Positions 34,012 to 42,268 of a DNA stretch of 64,000 nucleotides are shown here, one piece after another. The notes under the pieces were generated by a model, which was not told the origin of the DNA, did not search any database, and worked only from the letters and a program-made list of their open reading frames with translations. Position 1 is the first letter of the stretch. Every line of letters starts with the position of its first letter. Source of the stretch: Bradyrhizobium sp. CCBAU 53340 (GTDB lineage Bacteria; Pseudomonadota; Alphaproteobacteria; Rhizobiales; Xanthobacteraceae); assembly GCF_015291645.1 (NCBI RefSeq), contig NZ_CP030055.1, positions 6,944,001-7,008,000 of the forward strand. Direction: 5' to 3'. The position numbers were made by a program, and so were the translations under genes.

Positions 34012-35055
34012 ATGCCTGTATCATTCGCGGCGACCTCACGACGCCGCCCGGTTAACGAAACCTTAAAGACGACGAGCCATCGCTTGACCCTCGCCGACGC
34101 CACGCTCGAAGCACCGACCGCAGCGCCTGCGGCGACGGATGCGCGTGCGACGATGTCCTGGGTGTCGGTCATCATCCCAGCGAAGAATGCCGCTTCCTAT
34201 GTCGGCGAGACCATCGCAAGCGCGCTGGCGCAAGATGGCGTCACCGAGGTGATCGTCGTCGACGACGGATCGACCGATGACACCGTGGCCATCGTACGCT
34301 CCAACCACGATCCCCGCCTGCGCCTTGCGACGAATGACGCTTCCGGCGTATCGGCCGCGCGAAACCTCGGCGCACGAGGCGCGCGCGGGAACTGGTTGAT
34401 GTTTCTCGACGCCGATGACCGCCTGCGGCCCGATGCGGTGGCGGCGCTGCTGGCGGCGGCAAAGGCCGCGCCGCACGTGGTGCTGGTCTATGGCGACTAC
34501 AACACGATCGACAGCGCGGGCCGGACGATCGGCCGCCGCGGTCTGCTGAAGGGACGCCTCAAGCCCTCCGGCCACGTGCTGGGGCGGCTTGCCAGCGGCA
34601 ATTTCATCGTCAACGGCGGCATCATGCTCATCAGCGCCGACGCCTTCCGCGCGATCGGCGGCTTCGACGTCTCGCTCCGCTATTGCGAGGACTGGCATTG
34701 CTGGTGCCGGCTCGCCGCAACAGGCGCGTTCGCCTATGTGCCAAAGCTTCTGCTCGACTATCGCCTGCACACGGCCAACACGATGAATGCAGCGCTGCGG
34801 ACGCCGCAGGATTTCTTCCCGGCGGTCGCGCGCGTATTCGGCGACGAGCTGATCCTCGGCAGGCTGCCATCAGGCGCAGCGCCCCGATTGCGTCAGGCGG
34901 CTGAAGTCCATCTCGTGACCTATGCGGCGACGCAGGCGGTCCGCTTCGGAAGATATCGCGAGGCGCTTTCCTATCTCGGCATGGTCGGACGGCGCTCGCT
35001 CAGGGCGATGCCGCGATCCGCGGTCAAGGTCGCGCTGTCCTGTTTCGGCATCTAG
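34012..35055 (+). CDS. Family 2 glycosyltransferase
   Basis: This protein of about 347 residues has a GT-A fold with VSVIIPAKNAASYVGETIAS, TEVIVVDDGSTDDT, GVSAARNLGARGARG and the DXD-type LMFLDADDRL. It also has the acceptor-side FRAIGGFDVSLRYCEDWHCW (ED motif). A C-terminal helical region lacks obvious membrane spans. It would add a sugar to a lipid-linked glycan on the cytosolic face. The start is unclear: the ATG at 34012 has no good ribosome-binding site, the frame is open back to 33898, and an internal ATG (MSWVSVII) would still give the whole domain. Confidence 0.8.
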   Translation: MPVSFAATSRRRPVNETLKTTSHRLTLADATLEAPTAAPAATDARATMSWVSVIIPAKNAASYVGETIASALAQDGVTEVIVVDDGSTDDTVAIVRSNHDPRLRLATNDASGVSAARNLGARGARGNWLMFLDADDRLRPDAVAALLAAAKAAPHVVLVYGDYNTIDSAGRTIGRRGLLKGRLKPSGHVLGRLASGNFIVNGGIMLISADAFRAIGGFDVSLRYCEDWHCWCRLAATGAFAYVPKLLLDYRLHTANTMNAALRTPQDFFPAVARVFGDELILGRLPSGAAPRLRQAAEVHLVTYAATQAVRFGRYREALSYLGMVGRRSLRAMPRSAVKVALSCFGI

Positions 35056-35062
35056 CCGTGCG

Positions 35063-36091
35063 TCAGGAGGCGATCTTCGAGGCCTCATAGGGCTTCGGGT
35101 CGAAGCCGAACGCCGCCAGCGCGGAGCCGACGGCCACCAGCACGGGGTGCATCGCCACGACGGCTTTCGACGACGTCAGCAGACCAGCCGAACGCAGCAG
35201 CGACAGCGGCAACCGTCCGAGCATCTGTGCAAACACCCGCGCCCGTCCCGCCGCGCCCGATGCGGCCTTGATCTGCACACGATAGTTGATGGCGCCGATA
35301 CGCAGGCTCCGCTTGACGATCCAGCCGAGACTGGTCCGGCTTTGCGGCACCGTCTCGGTGATGACCGCCTCCGCGGTCCAGTGGAAGATCATGCCGGCGT
35401 CACGGCAGCGCGTGAAGAAATCGCAATCGCCGCCGCCGAGGAAGTTGAAGCGCAGATCGAATGCGGGACTGCCGAGCCGGTCGAACGCCGCGCGCGTGAT
35501 CAGGCAATTGCCGCAACCATAGATCATCGGCACCGCACCGGTATAGTCATAGGCAGGACAGAAGGCAGGATGGCGCGCGAGCCACGGCTGGCTGTCGTCG
35601 TCGAAATCAGGCTGCACCGGCCCGCCGACCACGTCGGCCCCGGTCGCTTCCGCGGTACGAACCATCAGCTCGAGCCAGTCGGGCGAAGCGATCTCATCAT
35701 CGTCGATCATCAGGAAGCGGGTCGCGGCAGGAAACAGCGCCTGCGCCGTCTCGAAGGCAGCATTGATTGCCTGGCAATTGCCCTGCCGCTTCTCGACAAT
35801 GCAGATACCCTGGAGCCTGCCGGCATCGAGATATTCGGCGGCAACAGGTGCGCTCGCGCGCCCTGCCGCATCGTTCTCGACCATCACCACCGCGAACGAG
35901 CGAGGCGTGCGCTGGTTGACGAGCGAATCCAGCGTCAGCCGCAGATGGTCGGGGCGGCGGAAGCAGGGAATGCAGACGACGATACCGACCGAGAGGTCGA
36001 TGACGCGCGAGCTCGCCGCGATCTCCCTGAAGGGATCGCGTACGGCATCTGAGATCCGCGCGGCGGACAGGTCGGTCGGGATCAGCGTCAT
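35063..36091 (-). CDS. Family 2 glycosyltransferase
   Basis: This 342-residue GT-A transferase has IVVCIPCFRRPDHLRLTLDS, the DXD-like site FLMIDDDEIASPDWLELMV, VVGGPVQPDF, GCGNCLITRAAFDRLG and FNFLGGGDCDFFTRCRDAG. This resembles ExoM/ExoO-type rhizobial EPS transferases. A Cys-rich patch (VVCIPCF and CGNC) is unusual but lies outside the catalytic motif. It is convergent with the other family 2 gene, with a seven-base gap, and has a long upstream region of its own. Confidence 0.83.
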   Translation of the reverse strand: MTLIPTDLSAARISDAVRDPFREIAASSRVIDLSVGIVVCIPCFRRPDHLRLTLDSLVNQRTPRSFAVVMVENDAAGRASAPVAAEYLDAGRLQGICIVEKRQGNCQAINAAFETAQALFPAATRFLMIDDDEIASPDWLELMVRTAEATGADVVGGPVQPDFDDDSQPWLARHPAFCPAYDYTGAVPMIYGCGNCLITRAAFDRLGSPAFDLRFNFLGGGDCDFFTRCRDAGMIFHWTAEAVITETVPQSRTSLGWIVKRSLRIGAINYRVQIKAASGAAGRARVFAQMLGRLPLSLLRSAGLLTSSKAVVAMHPVLVAVGSALAAFGFDPKPYEASKIAS

Positions 36092-36496
36092 GACGTTCTA
36101 GATGTCCGAGATTGATTGAGAAAGCCCTGCGCCGACCGCATTCATCGACGCCGTCCCGCGACGGCACAACCCGTCAGGACAAGTCCGTCCCAGAATGAGC
36201 AACCAGCCAAGGCGCCGGATGCGCGCCCCGCTGCCGCTGTGTCGCAATACAGACCCATCGCCACGCGTTTAACCGCTTTCCCGTATTTTTCCCGTGTCGT
36301 CCTACGCATGTGGTACTGCAATTTGCAGTCCATCACCCGCGAACAACCCGACATGGACAATGCTGTAGTTAACGCATGGCCGCATTAACCCCGCCGTAAG
36401 CACCACGACCGGTGACACGACGCGGCATCGGTTTTGCTATTCGGGCATGAGAGCCTCCTCTTGTAATTTAGGTCGAACAAGCGCGGTCCAAGAAAA
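36092..36496. other. Divergent regulatory gap in the polysaccharide block
   Basis: About 405 bases separate the minus-strand glycosyltransferase from the plus-strand methyltransferase. The gap holds a palindrome at 36315-36329 and A/T-rich stretches near 36290 and 36450. Two short frames cross it but lack ribosome-binding sites and family similarity, so I call no gene. Confidence 0.5.
36315..36329. promoter_or_regulatory. 15-bp palindrome, candidate operator
   Basis: ACTGCAA, T, TTGCAGT is a perfect inverted repeat in the divergent promoter region of the polysaccharide genes, about 170 bases before the methyltransferase start. The size suits a dimeric HTH regulator, but none is encoded nearby. 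Confidence 0.4.
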
Positions 36497-37282
36497 ATGA
36501 ACAAGTCAGCCACGATCGATTTCGCAACGGCTTCCAATATTCCCGTGCAAACTCAGGCCCTACTCCAGCTTGTCCCCGGCGAAGCCCGCGACAGCCTGCT
36601 CGGCATTCACGAGGTGCTGCGCCACGAGTTGCCGCAAGGCCGGCTTGCGATCTACGAGGCCGGTGGCGGCTCTTCGAGCTTCCTGCCGACGGACGTGCTC
36701 GGCCGCAGTCACGTCACCGTCGTCGACATCGACGAAGACCAGGTCCGCAATAACACCTACGCCGACGAGGCGATCCTCGGCGACGTGCAGACCTATCGCT
36801 TCGGCCCCGAAACCTTCGACATCGTGATCTGCTACAACGTGATCGAGCACCTGCCCGACGTCGAGGCGGCGCTGCTGAACTTCCGCGACGCGCTCAAGCG
36901 CGGCGGAATGATCCTGATCGGCGCACCGAACCCGCACTCGCTGTCCGGCGTCGTCACCAAGTACTCGCCGCACTGGTTTCATGTCTGGTTCTACCGGAAG
37001 ATCCGCGGCATCAAGAACGCCGGCCTGCCCGGCGAACCGCCATTCCCGACCTTCTTCCATCCGCTGGTGACGCTGCCAAGGCTCGAAGCCTTCGCAGCCG
37101 CCCATGGTCTGGAGACGATCTACCGCCGTGAGGTCGAGAGCCCGCGCTATCCCGAGATGCGCCAGCGCAAGCCGCTGCTCGCCGCCCTCGTCGACGCCGG
37201 CGCCGCGCTGATCAACGCCGTGCTGCCTGGGGGCACCGACGTCCGCCGCGGCGACTATCACGTCATCCTGCGAAAGCGCTGA
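36497..37282 (+). CDS. SAM-dependent methyltransferase, class I
   Basis: This 261-residue protein has Rossmann-type motif I as IYEAGGGSSSFLP, the acidic loop VTVVDIDEDQ, and the post-motif DIVICYNVIEHLPDVEAALL typical of Methyltransf_11/25 enzymes. GGMILIGAPNPHSLSG is motif III. Its place in a polysaccharide block suggests methylation of a sugar or lipid carrier, which is inferred from context only. The ribosome-binding site is weak (CAAGAAAA before the ATG). The next gene starts 297 bases later. Confidence 0.82.
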   Translation: MNKSATIDFATASNIPVQTQALLQLVPGEARDSLLGIHEVLRHELPQGRLAIYEAGGGSSSFLPTDVLGRSHVTVVDIDEDQVRNNTYADEAILGDVQTYRFGPETFDIVICYNVIEHLPDVEAALLNFRDALKRGGMILIGAPNPHSLSGVVTKYSPHWFHVWFYRKIRGIKNAGLPGEPPFPTFFHPLVTLPRLEAFAAAHGLETIYRREVESPRYPEMRQRKPLLAALVDAGAALINAVLPGGTDVRRGDYHVILRKR

Positions 37283-37579
37283 CGGTCATGCCCGCGCCGG
37301 CCCGCTGCCACGCTGCGAGGCCGCACGTGCGCGCGCCGCGAGGCGCGTACGGTAACGAACCGTTAATCATCGAGGCAATGCTGCGGCCGAAGCGTCACAA
37401 CGACGCGCCAGATCGCAGCTCGCGCTTAAACGCTTTGTTTGCCATTTCGGTGAATAGTCCCTCAATGAGTATGGTTAATTTTCCCTGTTGCGTTGATTGC
37501 GCGCCTATACCCCTGGTGCGAGGCGTAGAGCGAAGAGTAACCCCTCAGCCCGCGGCCGTTGGAATGAAAGCTGGGGACT

Positions 37580-39877
37580 ATGCTTGACTATAGCCAGCCG
37601 ATAGACCGGGCCAAGTCTCCGACCGGTTCGGAGGCCTCGCAACGGAGATCCGAGGCCAGCTTCAACGTGCTGGAGCTCGTCAACCTGCTGTGGCGGCGCA
37701 AGATCGCGATTGCCTCCGCGGCCCTGATCGGCGCGTGCCTTGCCGTTGCCGTCGGCAAGAGCCTGACACCCCGCTACACCGCCACCGCCCAGCTCTATGT
37801 CGACCCCCGCGAGCTTCAGCTGGTCGATCGCGAGCTCACACCGCGCGCGCAGGACGTCTCCGGCATGTCCATGGTGGTGGAGAGCCAGGCGCGCCTGATC
37901 ACCTCCAACAGCGTGCTGCTGCAGGTGATCCAGCAGGCGGGTCTCGACAAGGATCCGGAATTCGGCGGCAGCGACGGCAAGACCCTGACCTCGTCCCTGC
38001 TCGGCCTGATCGGCCTCCAGCTCCGCGCGCCCTCGGCCACCGAGGCCAAGGAGGTGCAGCTCGCCGCACTCGATGCGCTGAACAAGCACATCACGATCCG
38101 CAAGACCGAGAAGAGCTTCATCGTCGACATCGAGGTCTGGTCGATTGATCCGGCGAAGGCGGCGATGCTCGCCAACACGCTCACCAATGTCTACCTCACG
38201 GAGTCCCGCAACTCGCAGGCGCTGGCGGCACGTCGCGCGACCAGCGAATTGTCCGGCCGGCTGAAGGAGCTGCGCGAGCGCCTGCGCAACGCCGAAACCG
38301 CGCTTGCCACCTACAAGGCGCAGAACAATTTCGTCGGCACCCAGGACTCGCTGATCTCCGATCAGCAGCTCTCCTCCAGCAACCAGCGGCTGTCCGCGGC
38401 CCGCGCGGCGACGATGGACGCACAGGCCCGGCTCGACCAGATCGAGGCGAACAAGCGGACCGCGGCGGATGCAGGCGCGATCCCCGAAGCACTGCAATCG
38501 CCGACGATCGCAAACCTGCGGGCGCAATATGCCGATGCCCGCAAGAAATATGCCGAGCAGACCGCCGAGCTCGGCCCTCGGCATCCGGCGTTGCGCCAGA
38601 CCGAAAAGCAGGTCGAGGATCTCAAGCGCACCATCAACGAGGAGATCGAGCGCTTCGCGCTGTCCGCCAAGAACGATCTGACGCGCGCCCGCGACTACGA
38701 GGCCTCGCTCAACCGGGCGCTGGAAGTGCAGAAGCGACAGAGCGTGCAGCTCAGCCAGGCCGCCGTGCGCCTGCGCGAGCTCGAGCGCGAGGCCGACGCC
38801 AGCCGCGACGTCTACCAATCCTTCCTCAAGCGCTCGCGCGAGACCGAGGAGCAGGAGACCCTGAACACCTCGGCGGCCCGCGTCATCGGCGAGGCGACGG
38901 TGCCCCAGCGCCGCTCGTTCCCGCCGGGAATGAGCCTGTTCGCAATGATCGGCTTCGTCTTCGGCGCGCTTGCCGCAGCCTGCTGGTTCGTCGCGGCGGA
39001 GCATCTGTTCAACGGCGCGTCCACTCCCGAGCCGAGCCGCCGCGCGCGTACGCCCTCGCCCGACGTCCCCCAGCCTCAGCCGGAATCCGCAACGCCTTCA
39101 CCTGCGCCTGCGCTTGCGCTGGTCGAGAAGCCGCTGATCGCCCGTCTGCAGGAGGCCGATGTGATCCGCACGCTCGGCGCCATTCTTGCCACCGGCAGCG
39201 GCGTCGATCTGACCCGGATCGGCTGGCCGACGCTCCGGCCCGGATTTCCGCTGACGACGCTGCTCAACGCCTTGCGCGACATGCGCGCGGCGATGGCCCG
39301 CCGCGCCGGCGGCAAGACCATGCCGGTGATGGCCCTGGTCGGCACCGGCGACACCGCCGGACGCAGCGTGGCCGCGTTGAATTTCGCGCTTGCAGCGGCA
39401 CGTGACGGCAGCCGTGTGCTGATGATCGATGCCGACCATCAGGCGCACACGCTTTCCAGCAGGATCAATCGTCCCGGCAAGAGCGAGCCGAGCAAGCGTG
39501 GCTGGCTCTCGATCGGCAACAAGACCGTGCGCGAGATCAAGACCGTCAACGGCATCTCGATTCTTCCGATAACCGAGAGCGATGCCGGCAAGGCCTCTGA
39601 TGCCATCCGCAAGTCGATCGCGCAGGCGCGCGCGGCCGGCGGCTACGACCTCGCCATTCTCGACGGTCCCGCGATGCCGCTCTCAGCCGCCGGCCGCAAG
39701 CTGCTCGATGCCACCGATGCGCTGGTGGCGGTGCTGCCGACCAGCCTCGACATCAACGACAGCATGGAAGAGATCCTGGCCGCGCTTGGCGGCACCGGAA
39801 GCAAGCTCGTCGGCGTCGTGCTTGACGAGCTCACCCCTGCAACCCAAACGCGCCAGCGAGGCAAACAATATGCTTGA
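37580..39877 (+). CDS. GumC/ExoP-like polysaccharide chain-length protein, degenerate kinase
   Basis: This 765-residue protein has an N-terminal Wzz domain (LVNLLWRRKIAIASAALIG, first membrane helix about 38-58) and a long periplasmic coiled-coil region (residues 200-420). The GNVR-like LELEREADASRDVYQSFLKR-type segment precedes a second helix (about 451-473). A cytosolic P-loop domain follows. In that domain Walker A reads GTGDTAGRS near residue 587, with Arg where the catalytic Lys should be. Walker A' (RVLMIDADH) and Walker B (DLAILDGPA) are kept. The C-terminal tyrosine cluster of BY-kinases is absent. It probably controls polymer length and export but may not autophosphorylate. GGGGA precedes the ATG, and its end overlaps the next gene by eight bases. 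Confidence 0.87.
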   Translation: MLDYSQPIDRAKSPTGSEASQRRSEASFNVLELVNLLWRRKIAIASAALIGACLAVAVGKSLTPRYTATAQLYVDPRELQLVDRELTPRAQDVSGMSMVVESQARLITSNSVLLQVIQQAGLDKDPEFGGSDGKTLTSSLLGLIGLQLRAPSATEAKEVQLAALDALNKHITIRKTEKSFIVDIEVWSIDPAKAAMLANTLTNVYLTESRNSQALAARRATSELSGRLKELRERLRNAETALATYKAQNNFVGTQDSLISDQQLSSSNQRLSAARAATMDAQARLDQIEANKRTAADAGAIPEALQSPTIANLRAQYADARKKYAEQTAELGPRHPALRQTEKQVEDLKRTINEEIERFALSAKNDLTRARDYEASLNRALEVQKRQSVQLSQAAVRLRELEREADASRDVYQSFLKRSRETEEQETLNTSAARVIGEATVPQRRSFPPGMSLFAMIGFVFGALAAACWFVAAEHLFNGASTPEPSRRARTPSPDVPQPQPESATPSPAPALALVEKPLIARLQEADVIRTLGAILATGSGVDLTRIGWPTLRPGFPLTTLLNALRDMRAAMARRAGGKTMPVMALVGTGDTAGRSVAALNFALAAARDGSRVLMIDADHQAHTLSSRINRPGKSEPSKRGWLSIGNKTVREIKTVNGISILPITESDAGKASDAIRKSIAQARAAGGYDLAILDGPAMPLSAAGRKLLDATDALVAVLPTSLDINDSMEEILAALGGTGSKLVGVVLDELTPATQTRQRGKQYA

Positions 39878-40676
39878 GCGCCGCCTCAATCTGGAAGGCC
39901 GGGCCGCGACCGCCGAGGTGCCACGGATCACCGTCGGCGGCCTCCGCATGGCTGCACTCGACCTGGAAGCGACCGCCGATTTCATGATCGAAGCGACCGA
40001 TCCGAGCCACCGCATCAGCCGTCCGCTGTACCTGACCTCGGCCAATGGCGAAGTGCTGGCGCGCTGTTCGACCGAGCCGCAAACCGATCGCCTGTTCCGC
40101 GCCGCCGATCTGATCAATGCCGACGGCCAGCCGCTGGTGGCGGCGTCAAGGCTGCAGTCCTGGTTTCCACTGCCGGAGCGCGTCGCGACCACGGACCTGT
40201 TCCATGTCGTCGCGCGCAAGGCGGAAGCTTCCGGCCGCAGCTTCTACATGTTCGGCGCCAGCGAGGAAGAGAACGCTGCGGCGGTCGGACGTGTCCGGAA
40301 CTTGTACCCGAAGCTCAGGATCGTCGGGCATAGCCACGGCTATCTGCGTGGCGAGGCACTGCGGGCCAAGGTCGAGGAAATCAACGCGCTCGCACCGGAT
40401 TTTCTATGGGTCGCGCTCGGCGTGCCCAGCGAGCAGGCCTTCGTCGAGGAGTTCACGCCACTATTGACCAATGTCGGCGTTATCAAGACCTCGGGCGGCC
40501 TGTTCAATTTCCTGTCGGGCAGCCGTTCGCGCGCGCCACGATGGATGCAGAAGATCGGACTTGAATGGGCCTGGCGCATCTGGCTCGAGCCGCGCCGCCT
40601 GTTCTGGCGTTATTTGACCACCAACCCCCGCGCGATCTATCTTCTCTTCAGCCGGAACCGGCCATTTAATCGCTGA
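39870..40676 (+). CDS. WecG/TagA/CpsF-family glycosyltransferase
   Basis: This 268-residue GT26-family enzyme has YLTSANGEVLARCSTEPQ, NADGQPLVAASRL (the conserved NADG), FYMFGASEEENAAAV, PDFLWVALGVPSEQAFVEEF and KTSGGLFNFLSGSRSRAPRW. All correspond to conserved blocks of the family, which transfers ManNAcA, ManNAc, Glc or related sugars to lipid-linked acceptors. The start ATG at 39870 lies inside the last codons of the chain-length gene (eight-base overlap), with GCGAGG upstream. The two are translationally coupled. Confidence 0.87.
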   Translation: MLERRLNLEGRAATAEVPRITVGGLRMAALDLEATADFMIEATDPSHRISRPLYLTSANGEVLARCSTEPQTDRLFRAADLINADGQPLVAASRLQSWFPLPERVATTDLFHVVARKAEASGRSFYMFGASEEENAAAVGRVRNLYPKLRIVGHSHGYLRGEALRAKVEEINALAPDFLWVALGVPSEQAFVEEFTPLLTNVGVIKTSGGLFNFLSGSRSRAPRWMQKIGLEWAWRIWLEPRRLFWRYLTTNPRAIYLLFSRNRPFNR

Positions 40677-40693
40677 GAAGAGTAGAAAACGAC

Positions 40694-41686
40694 ATGACTG
40701 ATCGACCGACCGTCCTCGTCACAGGGGGCGCGGGCTATATTGGCTCGCACGCCTGCCGCGCCCTGGCCGCCGCCGGCTATCGGCCCGTCGTTTATGACAA
40801 TCTTTCGACAGGCCATCGCAATTTCGTGTCGGGGGAACTGGTTACGGGCGATCTGCTGGATGGCGCGACACTGGCGCGTGCCTTTGCCGATCACAGGGTT
40901 GCGGCAGTGATGCATTTCGCGGCAGCAAGCCTCGTCGGCGAGTCCATGACCGACCCGCAGAAATATTACATCAACAACGTGCAGGGAACGCTGTCGCTGC
41001 TCCAGGCGATGCGCAATGCCGGCTGCCATCGCATCGTGTTCTCCTCGACCGGCGCCGTCTATGGCAATGCCGATTCCAAGGCGCTGCCCGAGGATTTCCC
41101 CTGCGCGCCGATCAACCCCTACGGCGCCTCGAAATGGATGATAGAGCGCATGCTCGCTGACTACCGCGCAGCTTACGGCTTTGGCGCATTCTGCCTGCGC
41201 TATTTCAATGCCAGCGGCGCGGATCCGGCCGGCGGCATCGGCGAATTGCGCGACAACGAAACTCATCTCATTCCACGGGCCATGATGGCCTTGCAGGGTC
41301 ATGTCGAGTTCGCCGTGTTCGGCGACGATTACGACACGCCCGACGGCACCGCGATCCGCGACTACATCCACGTCACCGATCTTGCCGCAGCGCATGTCGC
41401 GGCCCTGAAGCTCCTCGAAACCGGACATGCCGGCGGCAGCTTCAATCTCGGCACCGGCTCGGGCTTCTCGGTGCGCGAGATCCTCACCGCCATCAGGCAG
41501 GAGACCGGGCGAGAGGTGCCGCACACCGTCAAGGCGCGCCGCGCCGGCGATCCGACCTACCTCGTTGCCGATCCCTCGGCGGCGCGAAAGGTGCTGGACT
41601 TCGTGCCGCGCTATTCCGACCTGCAGACCGTGATCCTGACCGCCTGGGCCTGGCACCAGAAGGCGCATCCGCTCAAGCTCCGTTAA
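40694..41686 (+). CDS. galE: UDP-glucose 4-epimerase
   Basis: This 330-residue extended SDR enzyme has the NAD-binding GGAGYIGSH (residues 11-19). The catalytic pair is Ser/Thr in VFSSTGAVYG and Tyr/Lys in NPYGASKWMIERML (YxxxK). RYFNASGADPAGGIGE and AIRDYIHVTDLAAAHV are also GalE hallmarks. It interconverts UDP-glucose and UDP-galactose, supplying galactose donors for the polymer. In rhizobia this gene is often called exoB. It starts 17 bases after the WecG-like stop and ends the plus-strand group. Confidence 0.92.
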   Translation: MTDRPTVLVTGGAGYIGSHACRALAAAGYRPVVYDNLSTGHRNFVSGELVTGDLLDGATLARAFADHRVAAVMHFAAASLVGESMTDPQKYYINNVQGTLSLLQAMRNAGCHRIVFSSTGAVYGNADSKALPEDFPCAPINPYGASKWMIERMLADYRAAYGFGAFCLRYFNASGADPAGGIGELRDNETHLIPRAMMALQGHVEFAVFGDDYDTPDGTAIRDYIHVTDLAAAHVAALKLLETGHAGGSFNLGTGSGFSVREILTAIRQETGREVPHTVKARRAGDPTYLVADPSAARKVLDFVPRYSDLQTVILTAWAWHQKAHPLKLR

Positions 41687-41914
41687 GCAACTGTAACGCC
41701 CCTGTCTTGCCGGCCGCGCTCCCGAGCGGCTAGAATGGATACTCGCTGCCGCCGTCGGCGCTTCGCCGACGGCCGCATTCCGGGCATGGCCGACGATGAT
41801 GTCGGCATGCATGGCTCCGCCGACTGCGCGAGCCGATCTTTTCCGAGCGTCAAGGCCACGACCACATCCGCGCGTCGGCCCGTCATATCGCGCGGATCCA
41901 GGGAGTATCGACGC

Positions 41915-42268
41915 ATGCATCAGGCCGCACGCCTGACGTTCGAGCGCGTAATGGATGAGTTCGTTCGCTGGCATGTCGTGCCCGAGAGCGAGCGCTCGCC
42001 TGCGCCGGCCTGGTGGTGGGGACCCGCCATGGCGGTGGTCGACGACCGCGAGCCATTGAGCGCGACATTGAGTAAAAATTGGCGTGGCGCGCTGGGCCTC
42101 GGCGACGACGCAAGCTTCGCCGACGCCGCCTGCATGGTTCTCTCGCTGTTCGTCGAGCAGACCTCGCTGACGGGACCCCAGGATTTTCCGAGCAAAGCGG
42201 AGGCCGCCGATCACGACGTCCGCGAACTGCACCCGCTGCCGTCAGACGACAGCGCTTTTCAGCCGTAG
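41915..42268 (+). CDS. Hypothetical protein, 117 residues
   Basis: This 117-residue soluble protein has no recognised domain. It is notable for a Trp cluster (PAPAWWWGPAMAVVDD). The ATG at 41915 has AGGGAG about 10 bases upstream. The frame is open back to 41735, but the extension is Arg-rich and not protein-like. Its 3' end overlaps the convergent GGDEF/EAL gene by 27 bases. Confidence 0.6.
   Translation: MHQAARLTFERVMDEFVRWHVVPESERSPAPAWWWGPAMAVVDDREPLSATLSKNWRGALGLGDDASFADAACMVLSLFVEQTSLTGPQDFPSKAEAADHDVRELHPLPSDDSAFQP

Noticed and set aside
36116..36388. Short frames on both strands in the polysaccharide promoter gap
   Set aside because: They lack ribosome-binding sites and coding-like composition. 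The stretch looks regulatory.
40637..42232. 531-codon minus-strand frame across galE
   Set aside because: It is antisense to a complete GalE and has no recognisable domain.
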